Below are positions 36,419-44,965 of a stretch of DNA of 64,000 nucleotides, piece by piece (position 1 is the stretch's first letter; every line of letters starts with the position of its first letter). Below the pieces are notes generated by a model. The model was given only the letters and a program-made list of their open reading frames with translations. It made no database searches and was not told the DNA's origin. This DNA comes from Flavivirga jejuensis (GTDB taxonomy: Bacteria > Bacteroidota > Bacteroidia > Flavobacteriales > Flavobacteriaceae). A program made the translations under genes and the position numbers. Where the stretch lies: positions 620,001-684,000 of the forward strand of contig NZ_JAUOEL010000001.1 of NCBI RefSeq assembly GCF_030540765.1, read 5' to 3'.

Positions 36419-37159
36419 TTAGAGTAATTCTTTAATGAATCGTTCAAATTCATCTCCTGTACCAAGTTTAGTTACACCATTTTTTTTAAAGGTTGGAATA
36501 CCGTACTTAATATGTTTAATTTCGCCGAGTTTGTTAATAAAAACATTTTTAGGATAAGAATAAAGACCAATTTCGTTAATATAATTACGAGCGCTTACTA
36601 GATGAACATAATTAAATTTATGCTTTTCTAAAAATAAAGTCACCGCCTTTTTACTCTCTGGCGTTATTGATATGAAATTAACTTTGTCCGAATATTTTTC
36701 GACTAATTTATTTAAAATTGGCATTTCTTCAACGCAGGGTTTACATCTTGTAAACCAAAAGTTTATAACAGTAGGCTTATTTTTTAAATCTGAAAAAGAA
36801 ATATTTTCACCGTTAATAGTTTGCAGATTAAAATTAGGTAATTCTTTATTTAGATAATTATAGATTTTTTCTTTAGGACGTTTGATTCCTTTAGAGGAGG
36901 TTTTCTTAGTTCTAATTTCCAATTTATAAGTTTTTATAATTGAATCTTGAGACGTAAGACTATCTATTAACCTTTCATTAATAGTCACCTCATCATATTT
37001 ATCATTAAGCTGACTCATTATATCTTCTTTATGTTTGTCATATTTGTTTTTGGTAAAAATTCTATTTGAATTACTAGTCTTATAATAAGTTTTCACTTGG
37101 GCTCCAGATATAGTGATCACAAAAAATAAAATTATTGATGTTAAAAGTATTTTATTCAT
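36419..37159 (-). CDS. TlpA-like thioredoxin-fold protein, exported
   Basis: A 246-residue protein with a signal peptide (ends ISGAQ), a linker of about 80 residues rich in Lys, Asp and Ser, and a C-terminal TlpA/redoxin domain from about 105. The redox pair is C139-K-P-C142 (FTRCKPCVEEMP), followed by the cis-Pro region YSYPKNVFINKLG. It likely reduces disulfides in the periplasm. It is the third gene of the second BlaI/M56 operon, 21 bases after the protease, and is closed by a terminator. Confidence 0.9.
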   Translation of the reverse strand: MNKILLTSIILFFVITISGAQVKTYYKTSNSNRIFTKNKYDKHKEDIMSQLNDKYDEVTINERLIDSLTSQDSIIKTYKLEIRTKKTSSKGIKRPKEKIYNYLNKELPNFNLQTINGENISFSDLKNKPTVINFWFTRCKPCVEEMPILNKLVEKYSDKVNFISITPESKKAVTLFLEKHKFNYVHLVSARNYINEIGLYSYPKNVFINKLGEIKHIKYGIPTFKKNGVTKLGTGDEFERFIKELL

Positions 37160-37180
37160 AAGTTTTATTGTATTGTAAGT

Positions 37181-38995
37181 TTATCGAATTGTTTGTTTTT
37201 TCAAAGATGTATCTGGTTTAATCTTGTTTTTTAGCATTCTCTCTTTGTATGATTTTTGAATTGGGTAAGGTAAATTTGGGAAAATTTCTGAATTTGCCTT
37301 TTCGTCGGTGTTTAGTTGTTTGTAAAGTGAATATAAAAGGTCTATTTCTGGACGAGAATATCTTTGCCCTTTGGGATTTGGGTTGTTGAATTTTTTTGCC
37401 AAGGTATTATATTCCTCAAGTTTTTTAGAAACTTTTTTATCTTTAGGAGTGTTTGCTTTGTCTTTTGTTGGTAAAGGGAGGGCTTTAGGAGGATTAAATT
37501 CCTTGATTTCTTTATCTGAAAAATTAGCATACAAGTTGTCTAATTGAGTTTTTAGAATACGTAATTCTGAATTGTTTGAATGACTTGAATTTAAAAAACC
37601 TTCAATTTCGTTAACATACTTAATTATTAATCTATGATAATCATTAAAATTATGTTTTAGAATAATGTGTTTAAAGCCTTCATTTGTATATAACCTGCAA
37701 CTATTTGGGGTGAATTTTTCATTTTTATTTTTGGGAAACCCATCAAAAGTTAACCTGAAAAAGACAATATCCGAAGGAGAGTAATTACTTAATTCTGTAT
37801 TTTTTATTCGCGAAGCATCTAAAGTGATTGTTAGCTCTGTCGAATTTTTCCAAGAATCTAATTCAGATTGCGTGGGGTGTTTTAATTTTATTTTAGAGGG
37901 ATTATGAGTGCTTAAAAATTTTTCAGGATATTTCTTTACAGTACCCCGCTGTGCATCTGTCATGAGGTCATAAATAGCAGCAGCTCTTTTTAGTTTATCA
38001 TGATATACTCTTTTAGTGCTTTCATATTCGGTGATATAATCATTGTATTCTTTTATCATGCTTTTTGTGGCACCTTCTGTAGATTGTTTGTCCTGAAGAC
38101 TTATTTCTTCAATAGTCTGAAGTTTTTCAACAGTAACTTTCTCACTAAAACTGTAGATTAATATGGCCAGTAACGGTAAAATAATAAAGATTCGTAACGA
38201 TAATACTGTCTTCGATGTTTGTGTTTTCATAACAGTAAATCGCTTTTTAATTAATGAATAATTGATGGCATTTGCCAAATTATATTGTTTTGCATTTGAT
38301 GAGAATGCTAATAAAATATTTTGATAATTTGAGGCGTCTAAACCAGATTTTAAAACAGTTTGGTCTGCTAAAAACTCATGATTTAGTTTAATGTCTTTTT
38401 TGATGAGATAAAGCAGAGGATTAAACCAAAATGCTATTTGAATAATTTCTATAAATAAAACATCTAATGTGTGTTTTTGTTTTGCATGCGTTTGCTCATG
38501 CAATAAGATTTCTGCAGGAATAGCATTTTGCTCAAAGTTTGTTTTATTAATGAAAATGTAATTAAAAAAAGTGTGTGGTATTACCAGATCTTGTAGTAAC
38601 ACATTAACAAAATTTTTATGTTTATATTTTGGATTATGTTTAATTTTCTTGATCAATAGATACAAGTTCTTAAAGAATCTAAATGAGAACAGAATAACAC
38701 CAAGACTATAAATAAACCATAAAACAAAGATTAAATAATCATAGGATGCTTTGGTATCTTCAATCTCATAATTTAGTATGTTTGTGTAATTTAATAGTAC
38801 AGGTGTATCTACTCGTATTGGTTGTATTTCAATGTAATTTGTAAAAGTGATAAAAGGGATACCAATAGAAATTAGAATAGTACTAATTAAATAATAACGT
38901 TTAAAGATGTGAGCACTTGTTTGTTCTAAACATAATTTATAAAACAGTATAAAAACGGCTAAACAAACGCTAGATTTTAATAGTATTAAAAGCAT
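37181..38995 (-). CDS. M56 (BlaR1-type) metalloprotease (second copy)
   Basis: A 604-residue membrane protease. Four N-terminal helices carry the zinc site HEQTHAKQKHTLD (near residue 163) and the downstream glutamate in NHEFLADQTVL. A hydrophobic segment near 275 (IFIILPLLAILIYSF) precedes an exported part of about 300 residues without recognised domain and without the TonB-like repeats of the first copy. It starts 2 bases after the BlaI gene. It probably senses an envelope signal and relieves repression; beta-lactam binding is unlikely since no penicillin-binding domain is seen. Confidence 0.9.
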   Translation of the reverse strand: MLLILLKSSVCLAVFILFYKLCLEQTSAHIFKRYYLISTILISIGIPFITFTNYIEIQPIRVDTPVLLNYTNILNYEIEDTKASYDYLIFVLWFIYSLGVILFSFRFFKNLYLLIKKIKHNPKYKHKNFVNVLLQDLVIPHTFFNYIFINKTNFEQNAIPAEILLHEQTHAKQKHTLDVLFIEIIQIAFWFNPLLYLIKKDIKLNHEFLADQTVLKSGLDASNYQNILLAFSSNAKQYNLANAINYSLIKKRFTVMKTQTSKTVLSLRIFIILPLLAILIYSFSEKVTVEKLQTIEEISLQDKQSTEGATKSMIKEYNDYITEYESTKRVYHDKLKRAAAIYDLMTDAQRGTVKKYPEKFLSTHNPSKIKLKHPTQSELDSWKNSTELTITLDASRIKNTELSNYSPSDIVFFRLTFDGFPKNKNEKFTPNSCRLYTNEGFKHIILKHNFNDYHRLIIKYVNEIEGFLNSSHSNNSELRILKTQLDNLYANFSDKEIKEFNPPKALPLPTKDKANTPKDKKVSKKLEEYNTLAKKFNNPNPKGQRYSRPEIDLLYSLYKQLNTDEKANSEIFPNLPYPIQKSYKERMLKNKIKPDTSLKKQTIR

Positions 38996-38997
38996 AA

Positions 38998-39363
38998 CTA
39001 TTTATTTTTAATCTCGCTATCAATTAATTTTCTTAAATCTTCCAGCTCTTCTTTTGTAAGATTGGTTTCTTTGGTGAAGAAAGATGCAAACTGAGAAGCG
39101 CTATCATTAAAAAAGTTTTTTATGAGTCCGTTTACATGTTTAGAAAAATAATCTTTCTTTTTAATCAAAGGATAATACTCGCGAGATTTCCCAAATAAAT
39201 TATAAGCAATAAAACCTTTGTCGGTCATACGCTTTAAAAGCGTTGCTACTGTTGTTGTAGCTGGTTTTGGATCTGGATAGGCATTTAGTAAATCTTTCAT
39301 AAAAGCTTTTTCCAGCTTCCATAAATAATTCATCAAATCTTCTTCGGTTTTTGATAATTGCAT
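38998..39363 (-). CDS. BlaI/MecI-family repressor (second copy)
   Basis: A 121-residue winged-helix repressor (KTEEDLMNYLWKLEKAFMKDLL, then ATTTVATLLKRMTDKGFIAYN, the recognition and wing region). The copy at 19478 has the same layout but a quite different sequence. Its operators are the TACA-AA-TGTA palindromes just upstream, which fit the classic BlaI/MecI core TACAnnTGTA. Confidence 0.93.
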   Translation of the reverse strand: MQLSKTEEDLMNYLWKLEKAFMKDLLNAYPDPKPATTTVATLLKRMTDKGFIAYNLFGKSREYYPLIKKKDYFSKHVNGLIKNFFNDSASQFASFFTKETNLTKEELEDLRKLIDSEIKNK

Positions 39364-39383
39364 GCTCTACAAGTTTAGAATTA

Positions 39384-39430
39384 ACTCTACAAATGTAGAG
39401 TAAATATTTTAATTCTACAAATGTAGAGTT
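39384..39430 (-). promoter_or_regulatory. Promoter of the second BlaI operon embedded in its operators
   Basis: The palindrome ACTCTACA-AA-TGTAGAGT (39384-39401) contains, on the minus strand, a consensus -7 box TACATTTG (39390-39397). A second copy TTCTACA-AA-TGTAGAGT (39413-39430) supplies TTTG as -33 element, with exactly 20 bases between. A third degenerate copy CTCTACAAGTTTAGAA follows at 39365. Repressor binding would cover both promoter elements. Confidence 0.75.
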
Positions 39431-39436
39431 GATGAG

Positions 39437-40300
39437 TTATGCTTTTTTGGAACGTATGCTTTCAATTACCACTGTAGAAAGGATAATAAGTCCTCCAAAA
39501 AAAGTATTCCAGGTAGGAATCTCTTTTAAAAATAAAAAAGCAATTATAATTCCTAAAATGGGTTGTACACTACCTATTATACTAGCAGTACTTGCTGTAA
39601 AATGTTTTAAGCTATTTACTAGCATGGTATGCCCAATAGCTGTGGTAAGTGTAGCTAAAAGAATAATATAGGGGTATTGTGTTTTAATTCCCGATGTATC
39701 CATAAAAAATAAAACAGGCGTTAATATAATAGTAATAATAAATAGTTGGTAAAACATTATTGAAGTCGGATTGTAATGTACTACTACTAGTTTTTTCGAT
39801 AGAATATTACGTAAAGCGTAGCAGAAGGCAGAAAATAATCCAAACAAAATCCCTTTTGCATGTGTGTTCTCCATGTTAAATTCTGGAACTAGAATATACA
39901 TGCCAAACAGCACCATAACACTTAGTAGTATATATATGGGATCAAATTTTATTTTTGTAAATAAAGGCTCTAATAAAGCTGTGATTATAGGAAATGTAAA
40001 TAAAGAAAGCATGCCAATAGCTACGTTTGAAAGTTTTAAAGCATAAAAGTAAGTAACCCAATGCGCTGCCATAAATAAGGCGCTAGTTATTACTTGAATG
40101 GCATTTTTTTTTGATTTAATTTTTAGACTAATTTTTTTATACCTGGAAAACCCGTATAATAAACCCATTGCTAAAATAGAACGCCACCAAATTATAACAG
40201 GTGTAGGCATATCTATAAATTTACCTAAGGCACCAGAGGTACTAATAAATAGAGTTGCCAATAATAGTAACAAAAGGTGATTGGTATGGTTGTTAGACAT
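39437..40300 (-). CDS. EamA/DMT-family transporter
   Basis: A 287-residue membrane protein with ten predicted helices in two EamA halves. The start of the first half is LLLLLLATLFISTSGALGKF with IIWWRSILAMGLLYG; the second half has GILFGLFSAFCYALRNILSKK and ends with SIIGSVQPILGIIIAFLFLKEIPTWNTFFGGLIIL, the most typical EamA element (long stretch, positions about 240-275). It probably exports small metabolites; the substrate is unknown. The gene ends 7 bases beyond the second BlaI operator region, on the same strand. Confidence 0.9.
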   Translation of the reverse strand: MSNNHTNHLLLLLLATLFISTSGALGKFIDMPTPVIIWWRSILAMGLLYGFSRYKKISLKIKSKKNAIQVITSALFMAAHWVTYFYALKLSNVAIGMLSLFTFPIITALLEPLFTKIKFDPIYILLSVMVLFGMYILVPEFNMENTHAKGILFGLFSAFCYALRNILSKKLVVVHYNPTSIMFYQLFIITIILTPVLFFMDTSGIKTQYPYIILLATLTTAIGHTMLVNSLKHFTASTASIIGSVQPILGIIIAFLFLKEIPTWNTFFGGLIILSTVVIESIRSKKA

Positions 40301-40392
40301 ATTATTTACTTATGCGTTAGAGATTAGAGCTTAGATTATACGTCTTAGATAATGTATTCTTTTGTTTTTTGAAAAAGATTGCAACACCCAAA

Positions 40393-41781
40393 TTATTTAG
40401 ATAATTCAGTGAAATATTTATAAAATAAAGGAATAGTTTCAATACCTTTTAAATAATTAAAAACTCCAAAATGCTCGTTTGGTGAGTGAATAGCATCACT
40501 ATCTAAACCAAAGCCCATGAGAATGGTTTTACTTTTTAGTTCTTGTTCAAAAAGAGACACAATAGGAATACTACCACCACTACGTTGTGGAATAGGCGTT
40601 TTGCCAAAAGTATCTTGGTATGCTTTACTTGCTGCTTTATAACCAAGACTGTTTATAGGCGTTACATAACCTTGACCGCCATGATGAGGAGTTACTTTTA
40701 CAGTAACACCTTTAGGAGCTATACTTTCGAAATGACTTGTGAATAATTGAGTGATCTCTTCCCAATCCTGATGCGGTACTAAACGCATGGATATTTTAGC
40801 ATACGCTTTACTCGCGATTACGGTTTTAGCACCTTCGCCAGTATAACCACCCCAAATACCATTAACATCTAAAGTAGGGCGGATGGCATTACGTTCGTTG
40901 GTCGTATATCCAGTTTCACCATAGACATCGTTTATATCCAAGGCTTTTTTATAATCATCTAAACTAAACGGTGCTTTTGCCATTTCGGCACGTTCTTCCT
41001 TAGATAACACTTCTACTTTATCGTAAAATCCAGGAATAGTAATATGATTGTTTTCGTCATGCAGTGATGCGATCATTTTAGTTAAAACGTTTATTGGATT
41101 TGCTACAGCGCCTCCATACAAGCCAGAATGCAGATCGCGGTTTGGTCCTGTAACTTCTACTTCTACATAGCTTAATCCGCGTAAACCTGTGGTAATAGAA
41201 GGTACATCCTGTGCGATCATACCAGTATCAGAAATAAGAATGACATCATTTTTTAGTTTTTCCTGATTTTCTTTTACAAAAATAGCCAGATTAGAGCTGC
41301 CTACTTCTTCTTCACCTTCAATCATAAACTTTACATTGCACGGTAGTTGGTCTGTAGAGGTCATAAACTCCATAGCTTTAACATGCATATACATTTGACC
41401 TTTGTCATCACACGCACCACGGGCAAAAATGGCGCCCTCAGGATGTAATGCCGTTTTTTTAATTACAGGCTCAAAAGGTGGTGAATTCCAAAGATCTAAT
41501 GGATCTGGAGGTTGCACATCGTAATGTCCGTAAACCAATACAGTAGGTAGGTTTTTGTCAATAATCTTTTCGCCATAAACAATAGGGTATCCGTCTGTTG
41601 TACATATCTCAACTGTATCGCATCCAGCTTTTTCCAAGCTAAGTTTTATAGCTTCTGCTGTTTTTAAAACATCATTTCTATAAGCAGAATCGGCACTTAT
41701 AGATGGTATTTTAAGGAGTTCTATTAATTCATTTAGAAACCGATCTTTATTTTCTTTTATATAAGATTGAATATGAGTCAT
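40393..41781 (-). CDS. M20-family dipeptidase
   Basis: A 462-residue di-zinc peptidase of the M20 family (CNDP/PepV-like). The metal ligands are visible in LVYGHYDVQPPDP (near residue 82), the bridging Asp in ARGACDDKGQMYMH, the catalytic EE pair in MIEGEEEVGSSNL and the last His in the C-terminal SPNEHFGVFNY. The lid domain lies between about 200 and 330. It splits dipeptides in the cytoplasm. It stands alone. Confidence 0.92.
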   Translation of the reverse strand: MTHIQSYIKENKDRFLNELIELLKIPSISADSAYRNDVLKTAEAIKLSLEKAGCDTVEICTTDGYPIVYGEKIIDKNLPTVLVYGHYDVQPPDPLDLWNSPPFEPVIKKTALHPEGAIFARGACDDKGQMYMHVKAMEFMTSTDQLPCNVKFMIEGEEEVGSSNLAIFVKENQEKLKNDVILISDTGMIAQDVPSITTGLRGLSYVEVEVTGPNRDLHSGLYGGAVANPINVLTKMIASLHDENNHITIPGFYDKVEVLSKEERAEMAKAPFSLDDYKKALDINDVYGETGYTTNERNAIRPTLDVNGIWGGYTGEGAKTVIASKAYAKISMRLVPHQDWEEITQLFTSHFESIAPKGVTVKVTPHHGGQGYVTPINSLGYKAASKAYQDTFGKTPIPQRSGGSIPIVSLFEQELKSKTILMGFGLDSDAIHSPNEHFGVFNYLKGIETIPLFYKYFTELSK

Positions 41782-41827
41782 GAAGAGCTAGTTGTTAGTA
41801 TTTATTGTTTTTCAATGGATATAATTC

Positions 41828-41861
41828 GATCACAATCTAAATGTTTAATACGCATGTGATC
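41828..41861. promoter_or_regulatory. Inverted repeat GATCACA..TGTGATC upstream of the dipeptidase
   Basis: A 7-bp perfect inverted repeat with a 20-base centre, about 50 bases before the dipeptidase start. It could be a regulator site or a chance palindrome. The rest of the gap to 42081 shows nothing notable. Confidence 0.3.
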
Positions 41862-42081
41862 ATTCTTTAGTGTATAAAAACTTTTACAATGAAATAGTTT
41901 CGGTCAAAAATATAAAAAAAGAATGTTTTTAATGGTTAATATCAATTTGATTATAAAATACCTATAGATAACAAGTTGTTTTTTTATTAAATAACGCTAT
42001 GCATGACATAATAATGGAAGTTATGAATGAAAAATAAAAGGGTATGAATAAATTTATTTTATAATTAATTTTGTGTTCGAG

Positions 42082-42111
42082 TTTGCAATTTAAAAATGTT
42101 GTTTATATTTG
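42082..42111 (+). promoter_or_regulatory. Promoter of tRNA-Leu
   Basis: TTTG (42082-42085), an 18-base spacer and TATATTTG (42104-42111) match the Bacteroidota consensus at every position. The box ends 10 bases before the tRNA. Confidence 0.8.
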
Positions 42112-42121
42112 CAGTCCTTTA

Positions 42122-42203
42122 GCGGGCGTGGTGGAATTGGTAGACACGCTAGACTTAGGATCTAGTGCCTCGCGGTGTGGGAGTTCGAGTCTCCCCGCCC
42201 GCA
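42122..42203 (+). tRNA. tRNA-Leu (anticodon UAG)
   Basis: GCGGGCG pairs with CGCCCGC to give a 7-bp acceptor stem, followed by discriminator A. The anticodon arm is CTAGA-CTTAGGA-TCTAG with TAG in the centre, which reads CUA-type Leu codons. The long variable arm (CCTCGCGGTGTGG region) is as expected of a class II tRNA and the T arm GGGAG-TTCGAGT-CTCCC is intact. The 3' CCA is not encoded. 82 bases. Confidence 0.96.
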
Positions 42204-42229
42204 CATTTTAAACTACTTGAATGTAGTTA

Positions 42230-42260
42230 AAAGCTTCTCAGAAATGAGAAGCTTTTTTTG
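42230..42260 (+). terminator. Terminator downstream of tRNA-Leu
   Basis: AAGCTTCTCA and TGAGAAGCTT form a perfect 10-bp stem with a GAAA tetraloop, followed by TTTTT. Confidence 0.9.
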
Positions 42261-42370
42261 TACAGGTGCAATATAGGTACAACATTTCTCTTTTTTTATT
42301 AATATATTATTTTTAGAATCAAACAGTATCATTTAGTTTGTTATAAAATCATATTTCAAATAAAAACCAG

Positions 42371-42400
42371 TTGTTAAAAACAATTAGTTTTGTAAATTTG
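42371..42400 (+). promoter_or_regulatory. Promoter of the beta-helix lipoprotein gene
   Basis: TTG (42371-42373), a 19-base spacer and TAAATTTG (42393-42400) fit the Bacteroidota promoter form, 24 bases before the ATG at 42425. Confidence 0.65.
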
Positions 42401-42424
42401 TTTTTCACATAGATTAGATAACTA

Positions 42425-43456
42425 ATGAAAAACCTACTTAGAATTCACCTATTTACCTTAATCGCAATACTTTTTAGTTGTAAGTCAAACGATGATTTAA
42501 AAGAAGTTTCAGAAAGTTCATATTATGATTTAGGAAACCTCCCAAGTATTGTTAATGATGTTGAATGGCCACTTGAACCAAAAATCACAGAACAGAGGGA
42601 GGTGACGACCAACGCCGAATTCCAAGAGGTTAGTTCTATCAACGGTATATCTGCAAAAATAGCTTCGGGAATTTATAACGGTGTCAATATTTCTTGTGAT
42701 GATTGTGAGTTTATCTTAGAAGGTGGAGCAGAAATTCAAGGTAGTTTAACCTTTACTGGTACCCGAATAAAGTGGCAAGGTGGTCTTGTCACCACGGGAT
42801 CAGTTGTTATGAATAGTAATGGAGATATACTTATAGATAATTTACACTCCATAACAAATGGAGGCGAATTAAATAACTTCTCGGGTCCAGTTACAGGATG
42901 GAATCGAGTAGCCTTAATAAACTCAACTCTAGAAGTTGTTAATGGAGATTTTAGTGGTGATTGGGCATTATTTATTCAGGGAAAGAATGGAACTGACTTT
43001 AGAGGCAGGAATTTTATTCTGGCCAATGTTCGTTTGGAGTCCAACGCACAAAATAATAGATTTCAATCCATTCAAAATTTGGTAGTTGTTGACTCATATT
43101 TTAATTCCAATATAAATGCTAAAAACGGATTACGGATTCATCAAGGCTGTGAAGACGTTTATATGAGAAATGTAATTATTGTTGGAGCTAACACCAATTC
43201 AGGTGAAGAGACCCAAATCACCAATGGTGTATTTGAGCGAGTTACCAGATATAACGATGTAAACAATCATTTTTCAAACGGAATAGGTTTTAATACAGTC
43301 AATGTCACCATAAATGACTCACAATGTTATACGACATCTCTAAATGATTTAGGGGTGCAACCAGCACTTGGGGTAGCAACTGGTAGTAATCCAAATATGA
43401 TGGCTTGGGATGGTACGACTGTGCCTGATGCTTCAAATGTGGGAGCGAATCATTGA
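42425..43456 (+). CDS. Lipoprotein with a right-handed beta-helix-like fold
   Basis: A 343-residue protein with lipobox ILFSC (Cys19). After a short linker the mature protein has the short, regularly spaced strands of a parallel beta-helix (GVNISCDDCEFILEGG, GSLTFTGTRIKWQGG, GDILIDNLHSI, GRNFILANVRLES, NLVVVDSYFNS, DVYMRNVIIVGA). Such folds bind or cut polysaccharides. No catalytic set of a pectate lyase or similar enzyme is recognised, so a surface-binding role is equally possible. It has its own promoter and is the first gene after tRNA-Leu. Confidence 0.6.
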   Translation: MKNLLRIHLFTLIAILFSCKSNDDLKEVSESSYYDLGNLPSIVNDVEWPLEPKITEQREVTTNAEFQEVSSINGISAKIASGIYNGVNISCDDCEFILEGGAEIQGSLTFTGTRIKWQGGLVTTGSVVMNSNGDILIDNLHSITNGGELNNFSGPVTGWNRVALINSTLEVVNGDFSGDWALFIQGKNGTDFRGRNFILANVRLESNAQNNRFQSIQNLVVVDSYFNSNINAKNGLRIHQGCEDVYMRNVIIVGANTNSGEETQITNGVFERVTRYNDVNNHFSNGIGFNTVNVTINDSQCYTTSLNDLGVQPALGVATGSNPNMMAWDGTTVPDASNVGANH

Positions 43457-43506
43457 TAACCTGAAAGAAAATTAAAAACAACAAAAATTGATTCATAAAA
43501 AAATAA

Positions 43507-43578
43507 TGAAAAACTACAGATTGAATTGCGAGAATTGAACGGTAGCAGAAATTTAACACTTTCAGTGAAACCTTAAGA
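43507..43578 (+). pseudogene. Short remnant reading NEKLQIELRELNGSRNLTL
   Basis: A stretch of 23 codons without start reads as a charged helical segment and ends in a stop. It may be a leftover of a coiled-coil or kinase gene. The evidence is only amino-acid character. Confidence 0.15.
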
Positions 43579-43703
43579 AAAAACTAAGAGTATTTTACAA
43601 GCAGTTTCATTATTATTGTTTCATATGTAACAAAATGTTAGATAATTAAAAAACCTGTATTGTCTGATGGATAACCTATGTAATTCATTTAGTATAGGTT
43701 TGT

Positions 43704-44867
43704 TTGTGTTTAAGTATATCTATCAAAAAAATATTAGGAGTGAATTTAATTTTAGATTTTATTTTAATTAGTGGTATCACAGTAATAGGCATTATTTTGT
43801 TTTTATTGATAAAATCAAAGCAGAAACAATTATCACAAAAAATATTAATTATCTTCTTTGTATTTCTTTTATTCACTTCTGTTTTTACTTATGCTAGTTT
43901 TCACAACATAATCTGGCTATTTCGCACAACCTTTGTTCCAAATGATGTTACCACTTTAATGATTGGACCACTATTGTATTTGTATATAAAATCGTTATTC
44001 TTGGAGCAAAAAAATCTAGTAAAAAATACACTAAAACATTTTGTTCCAGCAGTAATATCATTAATATTTATTGCAATACCTACATTAGTATTTAGTATGT
44101 CTAAGTTAGATGTACTGTCGTATGTGATTTCGGAATTCATTGTTGTTATCATCAAATTAGAAGATGTTTATTTAATACTATATCTCATTCTTTCATTACA
44201 ATTATTGTCAAAATATAGAAATGCATTAAAAGATAACTATTCAAACTTGTCTAAGTATGATTATAAATGGATAAAAATAATGTTGACAGGTGCATTATTC
44301 ATTATTAGTGTTGATTCTATTATTAGAATATATGAGCTTTTATATGATGACTCTATTTGGTATCAAGAATATTTAATTATTGCGGCAATGCTTATTCTCG
44401 TTATTTATTTGGGATACTATGGCATAAATCAGTCAAAAGTTTTATTGCCGGATTTCTTGTTGAATAAGAATAAACCAATTATTCACAAATCAAAAGAAAT
44501 CTCTTTATCCAATACTAAAAAGGAGGAATTTGAACAATTACAGCAGCAGCTGGAATTCATTTTAACAACCAATAAACCATATTTGGATGAAGATTTGACA
44601 TTAGGCAAATTAGCAAAACAACTTTCCACAACGGATAAAAAACTTTCCATAGTATTAAATCAGTATATACATACTTCATTTTTTGATTTAATAAATAAAC
44701 ACCGTGTGGAAGCTATAAAGGAAAGAATCAAGTTAGACACTTGTAAAAAATACACTCTTTTTGGTATTGCCTGCGAATGTGGTTTTAAGTCAAGAACAAG
44801 TTTTAATAGAATCTTTAAAAAGGAAACAGGTTTTTCTCCTTCAGAATACAAAAAAAAGCATTTATAG
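43704..44867 (+). CDS. AraC-family regulator with membrane-embedded sensor half
   Basis: A 387-residue protein. The N-terminal half has seven or eight hydrophobic helices (FILISGITVIGIILFLLI, IGPLLYLYIKSLFL, and others); the C-terminal 100 residues are an AraC double helix-turn-helix (LTLGKLAKQLSTTDKKLSIVL, then the second helix in FGIACECGFKSRTSFNRIFKKETGFSPSEYKK). Such proteins sense a ligand at the inner membrane. The start is uncertain: TTG at 43704 or GTG at 43740 (NLILDFILISG). A TAGGTTTG box at 43695 would favour the later one. It likely controls the TonB receptor downstream. Confidence 0.85.
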   Translation: MCLSISIKKILGVNLILDFILISGITVIGIILFLLIKSKQKQLSQKILIIFFVFLLFTSVFTYASFHNIIWLFRTTFVPNDVTTLMIGPLLYLYIKSLFLEQKNLVKNTLKHFVPAVISLIFIAIPTLVFSMSKLDVLSYVISEFIVVIIKLEDVYLILYLILSLQLLSKYRNALKDNYSNLSKYDYKWIKIMLTGALFIISVDSIIRIYELLYDDSIWYQEYLIIAAMLILVIYLGYYGINQSKVLLPDFLLNKNKPIIHKSKEISLSNTKKEEFEQLQQQLEFILTTNKPYLDEDLTLGKLAKQLSTTDKKLSIVLNQYIHTSFFDLINKHRVEAIKERIKLDTCKKYTLFGIACECGFKSRTSFNRIFKKETGFSPSEYKKKHL

Positions 44868-44888
44868 TTTTTTTACGCATAGAATTGC

Positions 44889-44906
44889 ACCAATGCTTCC
44901 ATTGGT
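44889..44906 (+). other. Small perfect hairpin between the AraC gene and the TonB receptor
   Basis: ACCAATG-CTTC-CATTGGT. It has no T-tract, so a regulator site or mRNA structure is more likely than a terminator. Confidence 0.35.
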
Positions 44907-44965
44907 CAATTTAAATGGTTTAAAATCGATTGTTTTGCAAGTCATCACAATCAATTAAAAAACAT

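Noticed and set aside
42204-42425. Phage or island attachment site at tRNA-Leu
   Set aside because: No second copy of the tRNA end and no integrase are visible; kept only as a low-score hypothesis.
43695-43702. TAGGTTTG as promoter of the AraC gene
   Set aside because: It fits the -7 consensus but no -33 element lies at the right distance, and it would place the transcript start after one of the two candidate start codons.
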